Source: Selaginella tamariscina (taxonomy: Eukaryota; Streptophyta; Lycopodiopsida; Selaginellales; Selaginellaceae). From it: a stretch of 64,000 nucleotides of DNA. The notes under the pieces were generated by a model. The model was given only the letters and a program-made list of their open reading frames with translations, made no database searches and had not been told where the DNA came from. The stretch spans positions 1 through 64,000 of the forward strand of contig PUQB01000081.1 of NCBI GenBank assembly GCA_003024785.1, in the 5' to 3' direction. Positions 35,350 to 48,085 of this stretch are shown here, piece by piece; positions within the stretch are counted from its first letter, which is position 1; each line of letters opens with the position of its first letter. A program made the translations under genes and the position numbers.

Positions 35350-35644
35350 CCAACAATAGGTGAATCGTGATATGCTCGAAGAAGGTGTGGAACATATGTA
35401 GAGGGTCCAGCCAAACGCCACCTATCTGCTGGATTTGTCCCAATAAAATACAATAAACCATCTTGAAGTCAAAACTGAGCATGATATTGTTAAAACTGAG
35501 GTTTGGAAAAAGGATTTGCAAACGCATCCCGTAATTGCCTCGTCCACGGTTCCTGTTTTTGGGCATCCTGCCACTATTCCAAGGATGATAAGTCGGCATC
35601 GAATACCTGAGGGGCTTGTATCAAACCAAATGCCGCAGCTATTA
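35350..35644 (-). pseudogene. RNase H-integrase linker and integrase start of element B, left of the LARD insertion
   Basis: The minus strand reads A-Q-K-Q-E-P-W-T-R-Q-L-R-D-A, then L-Q-D-G-L-L-Y-F-I-G-T-N-P, then L-L-R-A-Y-H-D-S-P-I-V-G. This parallels element A ([28 protein letters not shown]). Several in-frame stops are present. It is the continuation of 42816-46353, separated by LARD-like copy 2. Similarity ends abruptly at about 35350, where element C begins. Confidence 0.8.
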
Positions 35645-37429
35645 TGTTAGAATTTTGACTCAAGGGCCAACACGTGGCAATATGTGGCTGCCAAGTGGCC
35701 ATCCGGCGTCATTACCCTGTGTGAGCAATGCTAAGTCTTCCAGAACCACCCCAATGACCCCTAGGGTTAAACTCTAATGCCCAAGTGGACAGGAGACTTA
35801 GGGTTTAGCCTAAGTCTCCCTAGAATGTCTGCCCCCACCCTTGAGGGATAACCCTAGTTAACTTAGGGTTTAGCCTAAGTCTCCCTAGAGTGTCTGCCCC
35901 CAAAACCCTTGAGGGATAACTCTAGTTGACTTAGGGTCCTGCCTTAGAAGACCTAGACAGGCTCATGCCCTAACCTTAAGGGGTAAGTGACGATGCCTTA
36001 TCCCTGTCACGGGGGTATGTGTGAGACACATCTCCTTTATGGGGAATCACCCTCATCCGGGAGTACAACCCCTTTAGGGTGACAAGGGGTACCCTGAACC
36101 ACGACTAACCCCTAAGGGTTTGGGTGGCCAAGTCATACCCTAGACCTAGGGCTAGTACTTAATGAGGACACGAGTGTGCGCCGTAGGCGGACATGAGTGT
36201 TCTACTAAGTAAACTCCCTAAGGCTAGGTTTGGAAAACCCTAAGTACATGACCTTACAAGTGCTTCACGAAAAAGCTCTTGCTAACAAGCTTAGGTTGTT
36301 CAACCCCTGGATTCCAAGGAGGACACTCCCTAGCCAAGTGTGCCTAAGCACACCTGGTTATGAGACCTAACCTCCCTTGAGCAAATGCCCAAGGCTTAGC
36401 ACCCTAGCGCGAGCACAAGCATGCTTGTTTGTTAGAGTATCCAACCCCTTGGCGACAAGCCCATGACATAACCCCAAAGGGCGTGCCTTGGGCGTTGTAC
36501 CGTGTGACGTTTAGCCCAGTGTCACATCTCCATGTGACACTGCCTTTCCCGATGTGGGCTATCATGCCATAGCCCTTAGATTCGAGAGTTGCACCAAGTG
36601 CCACAAATGTGGCTCCTAAATGCCAACTCTAGAACCCCTCAATTATCCCTCAAGACTCGGTAAGGAAACCTTGTCAATCAAGAACCCCACAACCATAGTT
36701 GGACAGGGACACGAACGTGCCCTGGTTAGCTGTGAGTGTTGCTCCTAGCTTGACGTGGAGGAGGAGGCTGGAGACAAGCCTCAACCTCTGCCTTTTGGAA
36801 CGTGACCTCCTAGGCATGGATTCGCCAACGTTAAGGGTAAGCTACCCCAAAGGTGGGACGTACCCTTGTCGTCTGGCGGCACAACAGAGAGTTGTGCCTT
36901 GACAACACAAGCTAGAGCTTGCACTGGGAGAAGAGTAACGAGCTCAGTCATGAACCCAGGAACCCTCACTCCTACATACTCTACCTTATTTATGTGACGG
37001 AGCCCCCCCCCTCTTTTCCTATATGTGTAAGTGGGCTGGCACTAAATTAACTAGCCCCTTATTAAGTTAATGAGAGAGTGTTTAACTTAGCTTAACTCTA
37101 ACCCTTAAACCCTACCCAAGGGGTGGGGGTTTTTAGGGGGGTAACCCTAGGGTTAGGTCAACCCTAGGGGTGTTCCTAACCCTATTTAACATGCCAAACT
37201 CATCTTACTAGGACGTCAAAATCGGGGGTGGGTTTTCTAGAAGGTAAGTGTTACCTTCGCTTAGAGTTTCTCGCGACATCTAAAGATTACCGGCCAGACT
37301 ACCCCTAAACACCTAAGTGCACTAAGCGGGGCTATTTCTCACTACATCTAGGGTTCATCAACATAGTACAATAGGTAACAACAGTCAACGTCCAAAGTAA
37401 AGGGTCGAGTCATAGTAAAAACTATGACA
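35645..37429 (-). repeat. 3' LTR of LARD-like copy 2
   Basis: LTR with a slightly changed edge (TGTTAGAATTTTGACTC instead of TGTCAGAGTTTTAACCC). It is otherwise collinear with the family. Confidence 0.85.
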
Positions 37430-40400
37430 CACTCCCCGCCTTTGAAAATGTCAACGTCTTCGTTGACGTCCAACTCCAAGACTAGATAATGTTAGAAAAA
37501 ATTAAACAAAACTAACATATCACTTTATGTGGAGTCAGCCAAAAGTTCACATAAGTTTTATTACCCTCTTACATTACGCGAAACCAAATATTTTAGAACC
37601 GTCGTTCACTGAGTCGTAAACCCAGCTGTTGGAGGCACCACCTACGACATAAAGTCACTTGGAGACCTTTTGCACATCTGCAAAGTCTGTCACCCAACGC
37701 ACACAACACTGGTTAATTTCTTTACTTAACTAGAATTTATATTTGGAGGCCTCTAGTTAGTGTTGTTGCCGGCCCCTTAGTTAACAAGAAATAAAGACTT
37801 GCTTTATTCCTTAATATCATACGCCTTCCGCGTTTCTCAATATTTCCACATTCTCACATGACAAAGTATTCCTACTTTATGTTTCCACATCCTTCGGTGC
37901 TTCTCAACACTCCTTTTCTAAGGGTCTGCTACCATACCTACCCGCACTTGTTCTAAGTCCCCCACCAACTCCCAAGCTAGTATATAGCTACGCCAGACTA
38001 AGTGTGAGACTTATATCGAAACAAACTGATACTAAGTATAAGGGTAAGCATCCCTCACATGCAACATTTTACAACACCGATTATCCCAGGGAGCGAACAT
38101 AAGCTAGGTAACTTGACATGAACTCATATCTAGTGCCTCAATCAGCGTTCTTTAGATATCATGTGTCCTAAGTGACATGTTCACATTATACTCATTCCTC
38201 AAAGAGCACAACACACTATATGTTATTCAATACTTCCTAACTCCTTATCTCGCTAAGCCCACAGAACTTAATCTCAAAATTAAGTTAAGAAACTCCAGCT
38301 TTATGATAGGAGTCTCCCTAAACTCGAATACTAAATTATCATAATATTGTACTTTTCCAACTCATAAAACTAATTACACAAGATTTCAATAAGTTAATAT
38401 TGAAACAGAGCAGTGTCACTAATTTAAATCATTCAATTAAAGTAACTTACTTTTGAATAACTCAAAAGTAATGCTTTATTGTCTGATTCAATTAGTGTTT
38501 GTAAAATACCTTCAAACAACCTTATTTCATATAACTTTTACATTCTTAATATTGATAATATTTTGTTCCGTGATCATTAACTAACCTTGAAGTTTAAAAT
38601 TTAACAAGTGATGGGTTTGTTAAATACTTCGCATACTCAAGTGCTTCGCTTTCGTGAACACATATAGTTACATTATCAAATATAACTATATGAACTATCA
38701 AAATATCAAAATGTGGTAGTTATTATGGAATGAGGACTTAGTTCTTGATATTACCCGAATTTCAGTTTCAAGACGGAAATACAATGCTATAATGCATCAA
38801 GCAACAGTTCAGGGACCAAGAGGAATCATGACTCAATGTTTGGTTCATTTAACTGATTTAATAAAATACTAACTTTTACATTAACGCTATTATGATACCA
38901 AAATGTCATATTAACGTCATGTTTAAGTTATATCTTATAAATTAATTAAATTCCGCAAACATGAGTAATATATCTAGTTTAGTATATTGAACTAAGATAT
39001 ACTGTTACTCATTTTGAACATCTAGTAATCCCACAAACCTGAAAACGTTTTTCAAGTTATAACATTAAGGTATCGCCTACCAAAGTGTCAAACCAAAACT
39101 TTGAGTTTTACCTTACAATTATGACCACTTCATGTGATCATAATCAAGCTACAATATTGAGTGCTCTTGTCTCAATATTTAGCAGATATTATACCATACT
39201 TTTAAAGTCATTTAGAACTAATCTCAGAGAGATAGTCATAAATACTTTCAAAGCTTATGATATAAATATCTCATCAATGAGGCAATAGGAAACCTCATGT
39301 TCTTACACCGACCACCAAACTGTACATTAGGAACTTTTTGGACCACGATCGTCAAGAAGGGAGACTAACTTCTTGACTCTATTTTTGAATTTCAACATTG
39401 AAACCTAAGGAATACTGATCCCAACAACTCAAGGTACCATCTAACCTTGAGATTAATTCGCCACTGAGCTCAAGGAACACCATCAAATCTTGAGATAAAA
39501 CTATAGGCTAACCGAAGGAATACAATCAAACCTTGAGTCAAGAATAGTTCTATTTTTCGATATTCCAAAGAACTGAAGATACCTACTTGATAAGTTCTTT
39601 GAGTACCCACATTTTCGACCATGATGTAAAGTTAAGAAACCGTCTTTTGAATAATCATATTCGATTCTAAAATGAAATCGATATTGAAACCAATACCAAC
39701 TTCTAATTCTTATCGAATACATACTATCTTAAAGAGGTACATGCACTTAAACCTCCAATGAAAATCCGACTGTTACTGGCTCATTGATAATTCTCAACAT
39801 AAGTTATCAAACTTAGCAAGTTTCCTTACTTAGTCGATAAACTAAATGGAGAATCCCAAATCATGCTCTTCTTAAGCAAGGAATCACCCTTGTTAAGAGC
39901 TTATTCCCTCATTGCAAACAACATTATAGATTCCAAGATTAAAGAGTTAACAATGAAAATGCACAAGTGTGCGCCGAACGCCTTCACTATGCAAGTCCTT
40001 CATTACTCAGTAACTGAAAATGTAAATGTATGTTTCCAACATTACTTTTTATGATAGATCACCATCCATCCAAAAGCTGCATTGATAGAGATGCAACATT
40101 AAATTGTCTACTGCCAAAATCTATTATTCTATTTCACTCTTATGATAGATAACTTCATAATCAAGTTAGTCGAGTTAGTAATTGAATACAAAGTGCACGC
40201 TTACAACCAACTAAGGTTTCAAATTGTACTTTGTTCAAATCAAGTGACTTGAACTTAGTAAACTATTTCCTAATGTTACTTGTAGCTAGCGCATCAAAAT
40301 ATTACGAACATCGGACAATACTTTGATTACATTGGATCTAAGAACCAATTAATATTCATTATATGTTAATATTTGACATTTCGTTGTATTATAAGTTCAT

Positions 40401-41029
40401 CACCATAGTCTGCTTCTAGTTACACTCTGGAAAACATGCACTATAATGAGAGCTTATTTTACACTTTATGTCAAAATGTAGTGTATTCCTCTTATGTTTG
40501 AATATGCCCCTTCTTCCGAAGTCAAAGATGCACTTTGAACATAAGTCTTTCCCCATTTGAACACTACAGTTGGATCCATATTGAATCTTGCCCTAAGTCA
40601 AAACTCAATGGACACTGTTTGTTTCAAATCATGTGTTATCCCAAATTCAAACACCTTAAAGAAAAAGAAAAATTTTCAATAATGTGTAGACTTAGGATAT
40701 CACAAGACACCTCACAAGACTTAGTTTGTAAGCCAGAACAAACTAACACGCCACACTTGTGGAGTATATGGTAAAGTAACCTGAACATCCATAAGGTAAA
40801 GTAACCTTGGCATACAACTTGGAAGTTGCTTCCAAGTGCTACCTTCATAGTCCATAACCCACACCCACTTAAGAAGTAGGTGTACTTTAAGAATTATAGA
40901 TCTCAGGACCAACTCTCCACGCAGAATTCAGACGTTAGCCAAAAGTGATAAAGTACTTCAAGAATTTAGAACTAACTAAACCCTAAAAACACACACACTT
41001 TAGGTAGTCCTACTGACCGTAAGAATAAT
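37430..41029 (-). other. noncoding internal domain of LARD-like copy 2
   Basis: AT-rich and collinear with 22467-26126. It contains no gag or pol motifs, and short frames are not conserved as proteins. Confidence 0.75.
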
Positions 41030-42815
41030 TGTCAGAGTTTTAACCCAAAGGGCCAACACGTGGCAACACGTGGCTGCCAGTGGCCATCGGCGTCATTACC
41101 CTGTGTGAGCAACGCTAAGTTTCCCAGAACAACCCCAACGACCCCTAGGGTTAGACTCTAATGCCCAAGTGGACAGGAGACTTAGGGTTTAGCCTAAGTC
41201 TCCCTAGAATCTGCCCCCAGAACCCTTGAGGGATAACCCTAGTTGACTTAGGGTTTAGCCTAAGTCTCCCTAGAGTGTCTACCCCAAAACCCTTGAGGGA
41301 TAACCCTAGTTGACTTAGGGTCTTGCCCTAGAAGACCTAGACAGGCTCATGCCCTAACCCCATCAAGGAGATGTGTTCCACACATACCCCCGTGACAGAG
41401 CTAAGGCATCGTCACTTACCCCTTGAGGAATCACCCTCATCCGGGAGTACAACCCCTTTAGGGCGACAAGGGGTACCCTGAACCACGACTAACCCCTAAG
41501 GGTTTGAGTGGCCAAGTTATACCCTAGACCTAGGGCTAGTACTTAGTGAGGACACGAGTGTGCGCCGTAGGCGGACACGAGTGTTCTGCTAAGCAAACTC
41601 CCTAAGGCTAGGTTTGGGATAACCCTAAGCACATGACCTTGCGAGTGCCTCAGAAAGGGCTTCTGCTAACAGCTTAGGTTGTTCAACCCTGGATTCCAAG
41701 GAGAACACTCCCCTAGCCAAGTGTGCCAAAGCACACCTAGTTATGAGACCTAACCTCCCTTGAGCAAATGCCCAAGGCTTAGCACCCTAGTGCAAGCACA
41801 AGCATGCTTGTTTGTTAGAGTATCCAACCCCTTGGCGACAAGCCCATGACATAACCCCAAAGGGCATGCCTCGGGCAGTACCGTGTGACGTTTAGCCCAG
41901 TGTCACATCTCCATGTGACACTGCCTTTCCCGATGTGGGCTATCATGCCATAGCCCTTAGATTCGAGAGTTGCACCAAGTGCCACAAATGTGGCTCCTAA
42001 ATGCCAACTCTAGAACTCCCTCAAGACTCGGTAAGGAAACCTGTCAATCAAAACCCACAACCACAGTTAGACAGGGACACAACGTGCCTTGGTTAGCTGT
42101 GAGTGTTGCTCCTAGCTCGACGTGGAGGAGGAGGCTGGAGACAAGCCTCAACCTCTGCCTCTTGGAACGTGCATCTCGACAAGACCTCTAGGCATAAATT
42201 CGCCAACGTTAAGGGTAAGCTACCCCGAAGGTGAGACGTACCCTTGTCGTCTGGAAGTTAGGGCGGCACAACAGAGAGTTGTGCCTTGACGACACAAGCT
42301 AGAACTTGCACTGGGAGAAGAGTAACAAGCTCAGTCATGAACCCAAGAACCCTCACTCTTACATACTCTACCTTATTTATGTGACGGAGCCCCCCCCTCT
42401 TTTCCTATATGTGTAAGTGGGCTGGCATTAAATTAGCTAGCCCCTTATTAAGTTAATGAGAGAGTGTTTAACTTAGCTTAACTCTAACCCTTAAACCCTA
42501 CCCAAGGGGGTGGGGGTTTTAGGGAGGGTAACCCTAGGGTTAGGTCAACCCTAGGGGTGTTCCTAACCCTATTTAACATGCCAAACTCATCTTACTAAGA
42601 TGTCAAAATCGGGGGTGGGTTTTCTAGAAGGTAAGTGTTACCTTCGCTTAAGTTTCTCATGACATCTAAAGATAGCTGGCCGGACTACCCCTAAACACCT
42701 AAGTGCACTAAGCGGGGCTGTTTCTCACTACATCTAGGGTTTGTCAACATAGTACAGTAGGTAACAACAGTCAACGTCCAAAGTAAAGGGTTGAGTCATA
42801 GTAAAAACTATGACA
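41030..42815 (-). repeat. 5' LTR of LARD-like copy 2
   Basis: LTR ending TGACA at 42815, immediately followed by element B sequence. Confidence 0.85.
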
Positions 42816-43255
42816 TATTGCATGAGTAGGCAAGGTGAAATCAGAAAGGGGTGCTCAAGAAAGTGCATCTGCATCCACCATTGTTCGCTCAGGCCTATGC
42901 ACCACCTTAAAGTTATATACCTGGAGACATAATGCCCATCTGGCTACACAACCCAATAAATTCTTCCATTTTAATAAGGAAGTGATAGCAGCATGATCAC
43001 ACTCCAAAAGTGTTTCACTCCCATGTAAGTAGGCATGAAGTCGTTCAAACCCCAAACAGTAGCAAGGCATTCTTTTTCAGTAATGGAAAATTTGCTCAGC
43101 AGGTTCGAGTATTCGACTGATAGCCACTGGATGTTGAATCAAAGGATCTGTAGCATCGTTTGCATCAACACACACCCAATACCAATATCGAATGCATCTA
43201 CTCGTAAAATGAACGAACAAGTAAAATCTGGGTATTGAAGTAGTGGTGGAGTTGT
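42816..43255 (-). pseudogene. RNase H remnant of element B
   Basis: [26 protein letters not shown] and a closing V-D-A-D-A-L-S match the RNase H of element A. Stops and frame changes interrupt it. Confidence 0.8.
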
Positions 43256-43458
43256 CAAGAACTCCTTTAATCGGTCAAATGCCTACTGACACCTGTGAGT
43301 CCACTGAAAGGTACCTATGGATAAACTAGCTCTTGAAGAGGGGCAGTTCGATCAACGAGATGATCAATGAATCGACCCAAGTACAGCATATGCATCAATA
43401 TCTTCGTGAGTGTGGATAAACTGTCGTCCACATTGGATGAGTACTGCATAAATAAAAC

Positions 43459-44462
43459 CAAATGAGGTTCACATGCCCATGGACTCCATGATGGACGACA
43501 CACCCGCTTACCGATCATATCAGTAACAACTATTCGCATGGCTGATAACTCTTTTGGTGACATGCGTCGAACTGGGACTTTGAAAAGCTTTGCATTGCCA
43601 ATGGGTATATAGTGTCGAGTCTTCACACATGCACCTTGGGACAGATCAAATTTGAACAAACTTGCATATTATTGCTTAAGTTGTTTGATGCAGTGTGAGG
43701 TGAGGGATCCGACATTTGAACCTATTGAGATGAACACCACCCTAGGACTAGAATCAAAGGAGCTGTATGCGTGATACAAACAACAACAAGCTTTTCTAGA
43801 CGTAAAGAAACAGACTGCAGAGACACAGACTCTAAGCGTAATACGAGAGGAGAGAGTGAAAAATCACACATAACCAATCACATCCTAGAATAATGTCAAA
43901 GACCTAGGAAGGAATAACCCTAAGAGACCCAGAGGGAAACTTACGGTTGTCACCCATAATCAGCATAGTTGAAGTAGTGTATTGTGATACTGCACGAGAC
44001 TGCCCATTACCATAAAATGTGCAAGACCAAATGGTGTTTAGAAAGTCGTTTTTGGAATATCCTGCTCAGCCATAGGAACCTACCAATATCCTGATGCTAA
44101 ATCTAACTTAGTAAACCATCGACTCTGACCCAAACGATCTAATAAATCGACAAAGTTCGGAAGTGGATAAACATCTTTGATGGTAACATCATTGAGAGGT
44201 CGGTAATCGACAAAAATCGTAAAGATCCATCAGGCTTGGGAACCAAATGAGGTTCACATGCCCATGGACTCCATGATGGATGACACACCCGCTTACCGAT
44301 CATATCAGTAACAACTGTTCGCATGGCTGATAACTCTTTTGGTGACCTGCATTAACTGGGACTTTGAAAGGCTTTGCATTGCCAATGGGTATACAGTGTC
44401 GAGTCTTCACACGTGCACCTTGGGACAGATCAAATTTGAACAAACTTGCATACTCTTGCAGG
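43459..44462 (-). pseudogene. RT and protease remnants of element B with a duplicated RT start
   Basis: The RT start (V-P-V-R-R-M-S-P-K-E-L, then W-S-P-W-A-C-E-P-H-L-V) occurs at 43459-43671 and again at 44238-44462. In between lie a minus-strand protease segment (about 43672-44028) and an RT middle portion (about 44029-44237). The order is scrambled relative to element A, so this is a rearranged pseudogene. Confidence 0.75.
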
Positions 44463-44712
44463 TGGATCTGTTGTGAAAAACTAGTAACCGTACTAGTGAC
44501 GGAGAGATCCCATGCGATGGAGACTTCACCTCCATGTTTTTCCCGTTATGCATATCAAGGATTGCAAGTTTCACCAAATCATCTAGTTTTCACATTTTCT
44601 GCATGGGTGAATGATTTTTTAGTCATAGTGCTTGTGGATACAAGATCCAGTATGTCTTCCATAACTACTTCTCTGGCGCATCGGTGCTCATTATTTTTAA
44701 GACGTGCAGATA

Positions 44713-45082
44713 AGGTCTTGTACATTTTATATGATAATGGGCAGTCTCGTGCAATATCACAATACACTACTTTGACTATGCTGGTTATGGGTGACAACCG
44801 TAAGTTTCCCTCTAGGTCTCTTAGGGTTGTTCCTTCCCAGGTCTTTGACATTATTCTAGGATGTGATTGGTTATGTGTGATTTTTCACTCTCTCCTCTCG
44901 TATTACGCTTGGAGTCTGTGTCTCTGCAGTCTGTTTCTTTACGTCTAGAGAAGCTTGTTGTTGTTTGTATCACGCATACAGCTCCTTTGATTCTAGTCCT
45001 AGGGTGGTATTCATCTCAACAGGTTCAAATGTCGGATCCCTCACCTGAGTATTGAGCACATTGCATCGAACAACTTAAGCAA
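44713..45082 (+). pseudogene. inverted copy of the element B protease segment
   Basis: On the plus strand, just before and through this segment, a protease reading is seen (L-V-D-T-R-S-S-M-S-S near 44630, then P-S-Q-V-F-D-I-I-L-G-C-D-W-L). It resembles the element A protease (V-D-T-G-S-S-L-S-S; A-F-H-L-I-L-G-M-D-W-L), but the catalytic Gly of D-T-G is Arg. This strand is opposite to the rest of element B, and 44713-45082 is the reverse complement of about 43672-44028. Confidence 0.75.
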
Positions 45083-45392
45083 CAAAGGCTTCGTCATCTG
45101 GAAGATCATCATCATACATAATGGCCACCACATGTACACCATCCGGAACATATGGTCGCAAGCCTGGATGTGATGGACATCAATCAAGATACACATCACA
45201 TGCCCATCAAGTATGTCCAGGTGCCCAACATGCCCAACAATGAACTTGATTGGGTCAACTTGCATTGTTCCGATTCCTCATGTCACGAATCCATGGATTT
45301 TGACCACCACGAGCAGGAACTGGAGCAAGTGCAGGAGGATTTCGTGGAGGTGGTCCACGGGGTTGGCCCCGAGGTGGCCCACGTGCAAGAGG

Positions 45393-46110
45393 TCAACCAT
45401 GAAGGGCTTGTCGTGCAGGCACATATGTAGCAGCGTCAACCTCCATTGGATCAGCACGCTGAAAAGGAGGAGAAGGTAACCCAAGGGGACCACGGCCCTC
45501 ACTAGGCACCAACTTAAATCGTTGAGCTAGTGCAAAAGCCTCCTCCAATGTGGTCGGACAAAGAGCCCAATGAATCGAACGAGTTCGGGTCATATAGTCG
45601 ACCGTAACATAAACTTAATGGCTCAGGCATGTTAGGATATGCACGCCGAGCTAAATCCTCGAACCTAATACTGAACCGCATAACAAACTCACCAGGATGT
45701 TATTGTATCGCATGCAGTTGTTGGAAAGAATCATCTAAGTCCTCAACTTTGTCAAATGTACATTTGAGGCATTCCGTCAACTGATTATTATTGGCTTGAA
45801 TCTCCACAACCAATCCATTATACCATTTGAGCACATGGCCTTCCAAACATGTAGGGAATTCTTTGAGAGCACAGGCCTCATCCCAACCATGGTAACGAAC
45901 AATAACTTGGAAATGATCAAACCCTCGGATTTGTGGCATGTGAAGAAGACGAAGGAGTATTAGAAGCAGATCCTTGGCAGGAGGCTCATGCGGGAAAGAA
46001 GAGGACGGACCCTCAACAAAGCGCTCCAATAACTTAGTATGTGCATCAATAGCAGTTGCAATAATACTAAAAGCCGTCTCCACATTCATTGTCATAAAAA
46101 TAAAAAAGGA
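45393..46110 (-). pseudogene. Gag remnant of element B
   Basis: The minus strand shows F-D-H-F-Q-V-I-V-R-Y-H-G-W-D-E-A and E-F-P-T-C-L-E-G-H-V-L-K-W-Y-N-G, the Gag core shared with element A, then D-D-S-F-Q-Q-L-H. A broken knuckle-like C-W-A-C...G-H-T lies farther along near 45200. Frameshifts split the frame near 45700 and 45600. Confidence 0.75.
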
Positions 46111-46148
46111 AGAGGCGGAAGAAAAGGAATGCTCAACTTCTCCACCAA

Positions 46149-46353
46149 TGAAAGAATAAATAAATATGCACAGAATGTGATACTTTATTAAAGTACAAAA
46201 ACCTTGCTTATATACAGGAGACCTTCTGCCACATGGCACACATGCAACACGTGGCACTGACACATGGGGCCAGATCACCACCCATGTGTCACTATGCATG
46301 TGTATATATACACATGTGTATATACAGTATTTACATATATACAGTATCTTACA
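46149..46353 (-). repeat. probable LTR of element B (about 205 bp)
   Basis: The edge is placed by the primer-binding-like TGGTGGAG directly inside and by the ending CTTACA, which equals the LTR edge of element A. The other LTR would lie beyond the missing integrase end and is not seen. Confidence 0.5.
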
Positions 46354-48085
46354 AAACTAGAGCATAATTAAGAAATACGTCATCTGAAAACACGGAAATC
46401 TTATACACAATTGAAATTATATTTTATGGATAAATATAGAAATTAATATAAATAAAGTTCAAAATACACACTACACTATATACACATATATTCATAAACA
46501 TATGCACACATGTACACATAATTAAATTGTGCATTATAATATAATACATATGACGTGGGCATAACCATACATTAGAAACTAATGGATATGGTATACATGA
46601 TGAACAAGTAGATACATGGAACATGGCAATGCAGCAGCAGGCATTATTCTTCTTTCCTTCCTTCACACAAAAATTTCAACCGATCTTCAGCTAATCCTGC
46701 AGTGTTCGTTTCCAGCTTATCTTGCTGGTACCGAACCAAGGTTTAGATATATATGTATGTATAAACATAACAATTCACACGCACAACACACAATGTGTGT
46801 GTGTCTAAACATAACAATGCATATATATGTATGCATTGACATTTATACACAAACGTTACATGCATGTACACGTATAAATTATATCTGCTTCAATATAAGA
46901 ACTTAAGTCATATAATTTATATATGCACAAAACTAAATATACATAAAGTAAAAATCAATGCACTGGTTGAGCTCTAGGTATATATTTAGTTACTTAGTTA
47001 TATATATACACAAGAGGCCGAATGTGTAACGGCTCATATTGCTTTATTATTTTTTTTAAAAATAATTTTTGCAAAAATATATTTATTTAGGCTATTGTTT
47101 TTATTAATTAATGTCCTACAAATATTAGAAAAAATAATACAGTACCTTAATTAATAGAAAATTTCTGGTCCTCACATATTTAATAAACCTCATGCATGGT
47201 GTATTCCAGTATTAACAAAACCCTTTAATAAGCACTCGACCGGTTATTAACATTCATACAAACCATGTATGGTGTATACACTGAGTTCATGTATAATAGT
47301 TAGAATTAAATAACAAGAGAGAGGTTTAATAATTTAGGTTTCAGCATTGTAATAATATTATACACACATTAAAACGGTAATATCAATAGTTTGAACACGT
47401 GTTTTGTTTATTTCTTTAGTCCCTTTTTGATATTATTCTAACTGTGCGTGCGTATGGGTATGTGTGCGTGACATGTGTATGTGTGTGTGTTATAAAGAAA
47501 CAGAAAACATTCTGTTTCTTCGGCTGAGGTTTAGAAAATATCATGTATAAATGTATTGGCATGGTTGGTAATACGAAAACCATTTAAAGACGTGTATATA
47601 TACCGTTTTCTATTTGTGTGTGTGTGTGTGTATCTATATATATATATGTATATATATACAACATATAATATACAGATACATATACATATACGTATATATA
47701 CACACACAACATGTATGTATGTATGTATGTATGTATGTTAGGATATATATAATATACACCTATATATTTTACTAATTTTGCAATAATAACAAGAAATTTA
47801 ATATTAAACGTTAAGTCATAATTTTATGTCTATAAAAATATATTTGACTGATTTATTAATCTTATTTAAAGTAAGCCCAGAATTAATTTTCTTTCTGTCT
47901 TGTGTTTAACAAAGATTTAAATTGTATATTTTTTAACTTTAATGTTTATTAACTTGTCAGATTTTGAATTGTTATTATTTTTGTTATAAATGAGGACATA
48001 ATCACCAAATGCAAGAAAATAATTGAAATTATATTCTATGGATAATATAGTTAATACGTGTGTAAACCGCCGGTTTAGGGTAACC
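46354..48085. other. AT-rich region with simple repeats and one member of a direct-repeat pair
   Basis: No gene recognised. It contains (TATG)n at about 47712-47739 and TA/TG tracts at 47620-47710. The segment 47274-47541 is one half of a direct repeat that brackets the CR pseudogene. Confidence 0.5.
47274..47541. repeat. direct repeat flanking the right CR copy (left member)
   Basis: It shares with 51575-51876 TACACTGAGTTC, TGTATAATAGTTAGAATTAAATAA, GAGAGAGGTTTAATAATTTAG, ACATTAAAACGGTAATATCA, AGTTTGAACACGTG, TTTATAAAGAAACAGA-like and GGCTGAGGTT. It lies in the same orientation, about 4.3 kb apart. Ends are not TG...CA. Confidence 0.75.

Larger units (their letters stand above)
31422..35350 (+). 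mobile_element. Ty3/gypsy element C, decayed, no LTRs seen
   Basis: Gag, CCHC knuckles, protease, reverse transcriptase and RNase H remnants follow in the order usual for Ty3/gypsy. The element is broken by many stops and frameshifts. The RT motif F-L-D-D-F-S-I-Y-G and general pattern resemble the non-chromoviral (Athila/Tat-like) plant branch. Integrase is not found: the sequence switches at about 35350 into minus-strand integrase of element B. A solo LARD LTR inserted upstream at 29602. Confidence 0.8.
35645..42815 (-). mobile_element. complete LARD-like noncoding LTR retrotransposon (copy 2)
   Basis: LTRs of about 1.79 kb (35645-37429 and 41030-42815) flank 3.6 kb of noncoding sequence collinear with copy 1. 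Flanking bases are TATTA (35640-35644) and TATTG (42816-42820), a 5-bp target duplication with one mismatch. The primer-binding site is mostly deleted: GTAAGAATAATTGTCAG replaces the GGCTCCGATACCA-containing stretch seen in copy 1. The purine tract next to the other LTR is kept. It sits inside gypsy element B. Confidence 0.88.
42816..46353 (-). mobile_element. Ty3/gypsy element B, main part (decayed and rearranged)
   Basis: Read on the minus strand this holds an LTR (46353-46149), primer-binding-like TGGTGGAG, Gag, protease, RT and RNase H remnants. It is a relative of element A. It is interrupted at its left edge by LARD-like copy 2 and internally rearranged by a duplication and an inverted duplication of the protease segment. 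Confidence 0.85.

Noticed and set aside
47556..47741. Plus-strand frame with a hydrophobic Tyr/Ile/Val stretch
   Set aside because: Simple-repeat translation of TATATG/TATG tracts.
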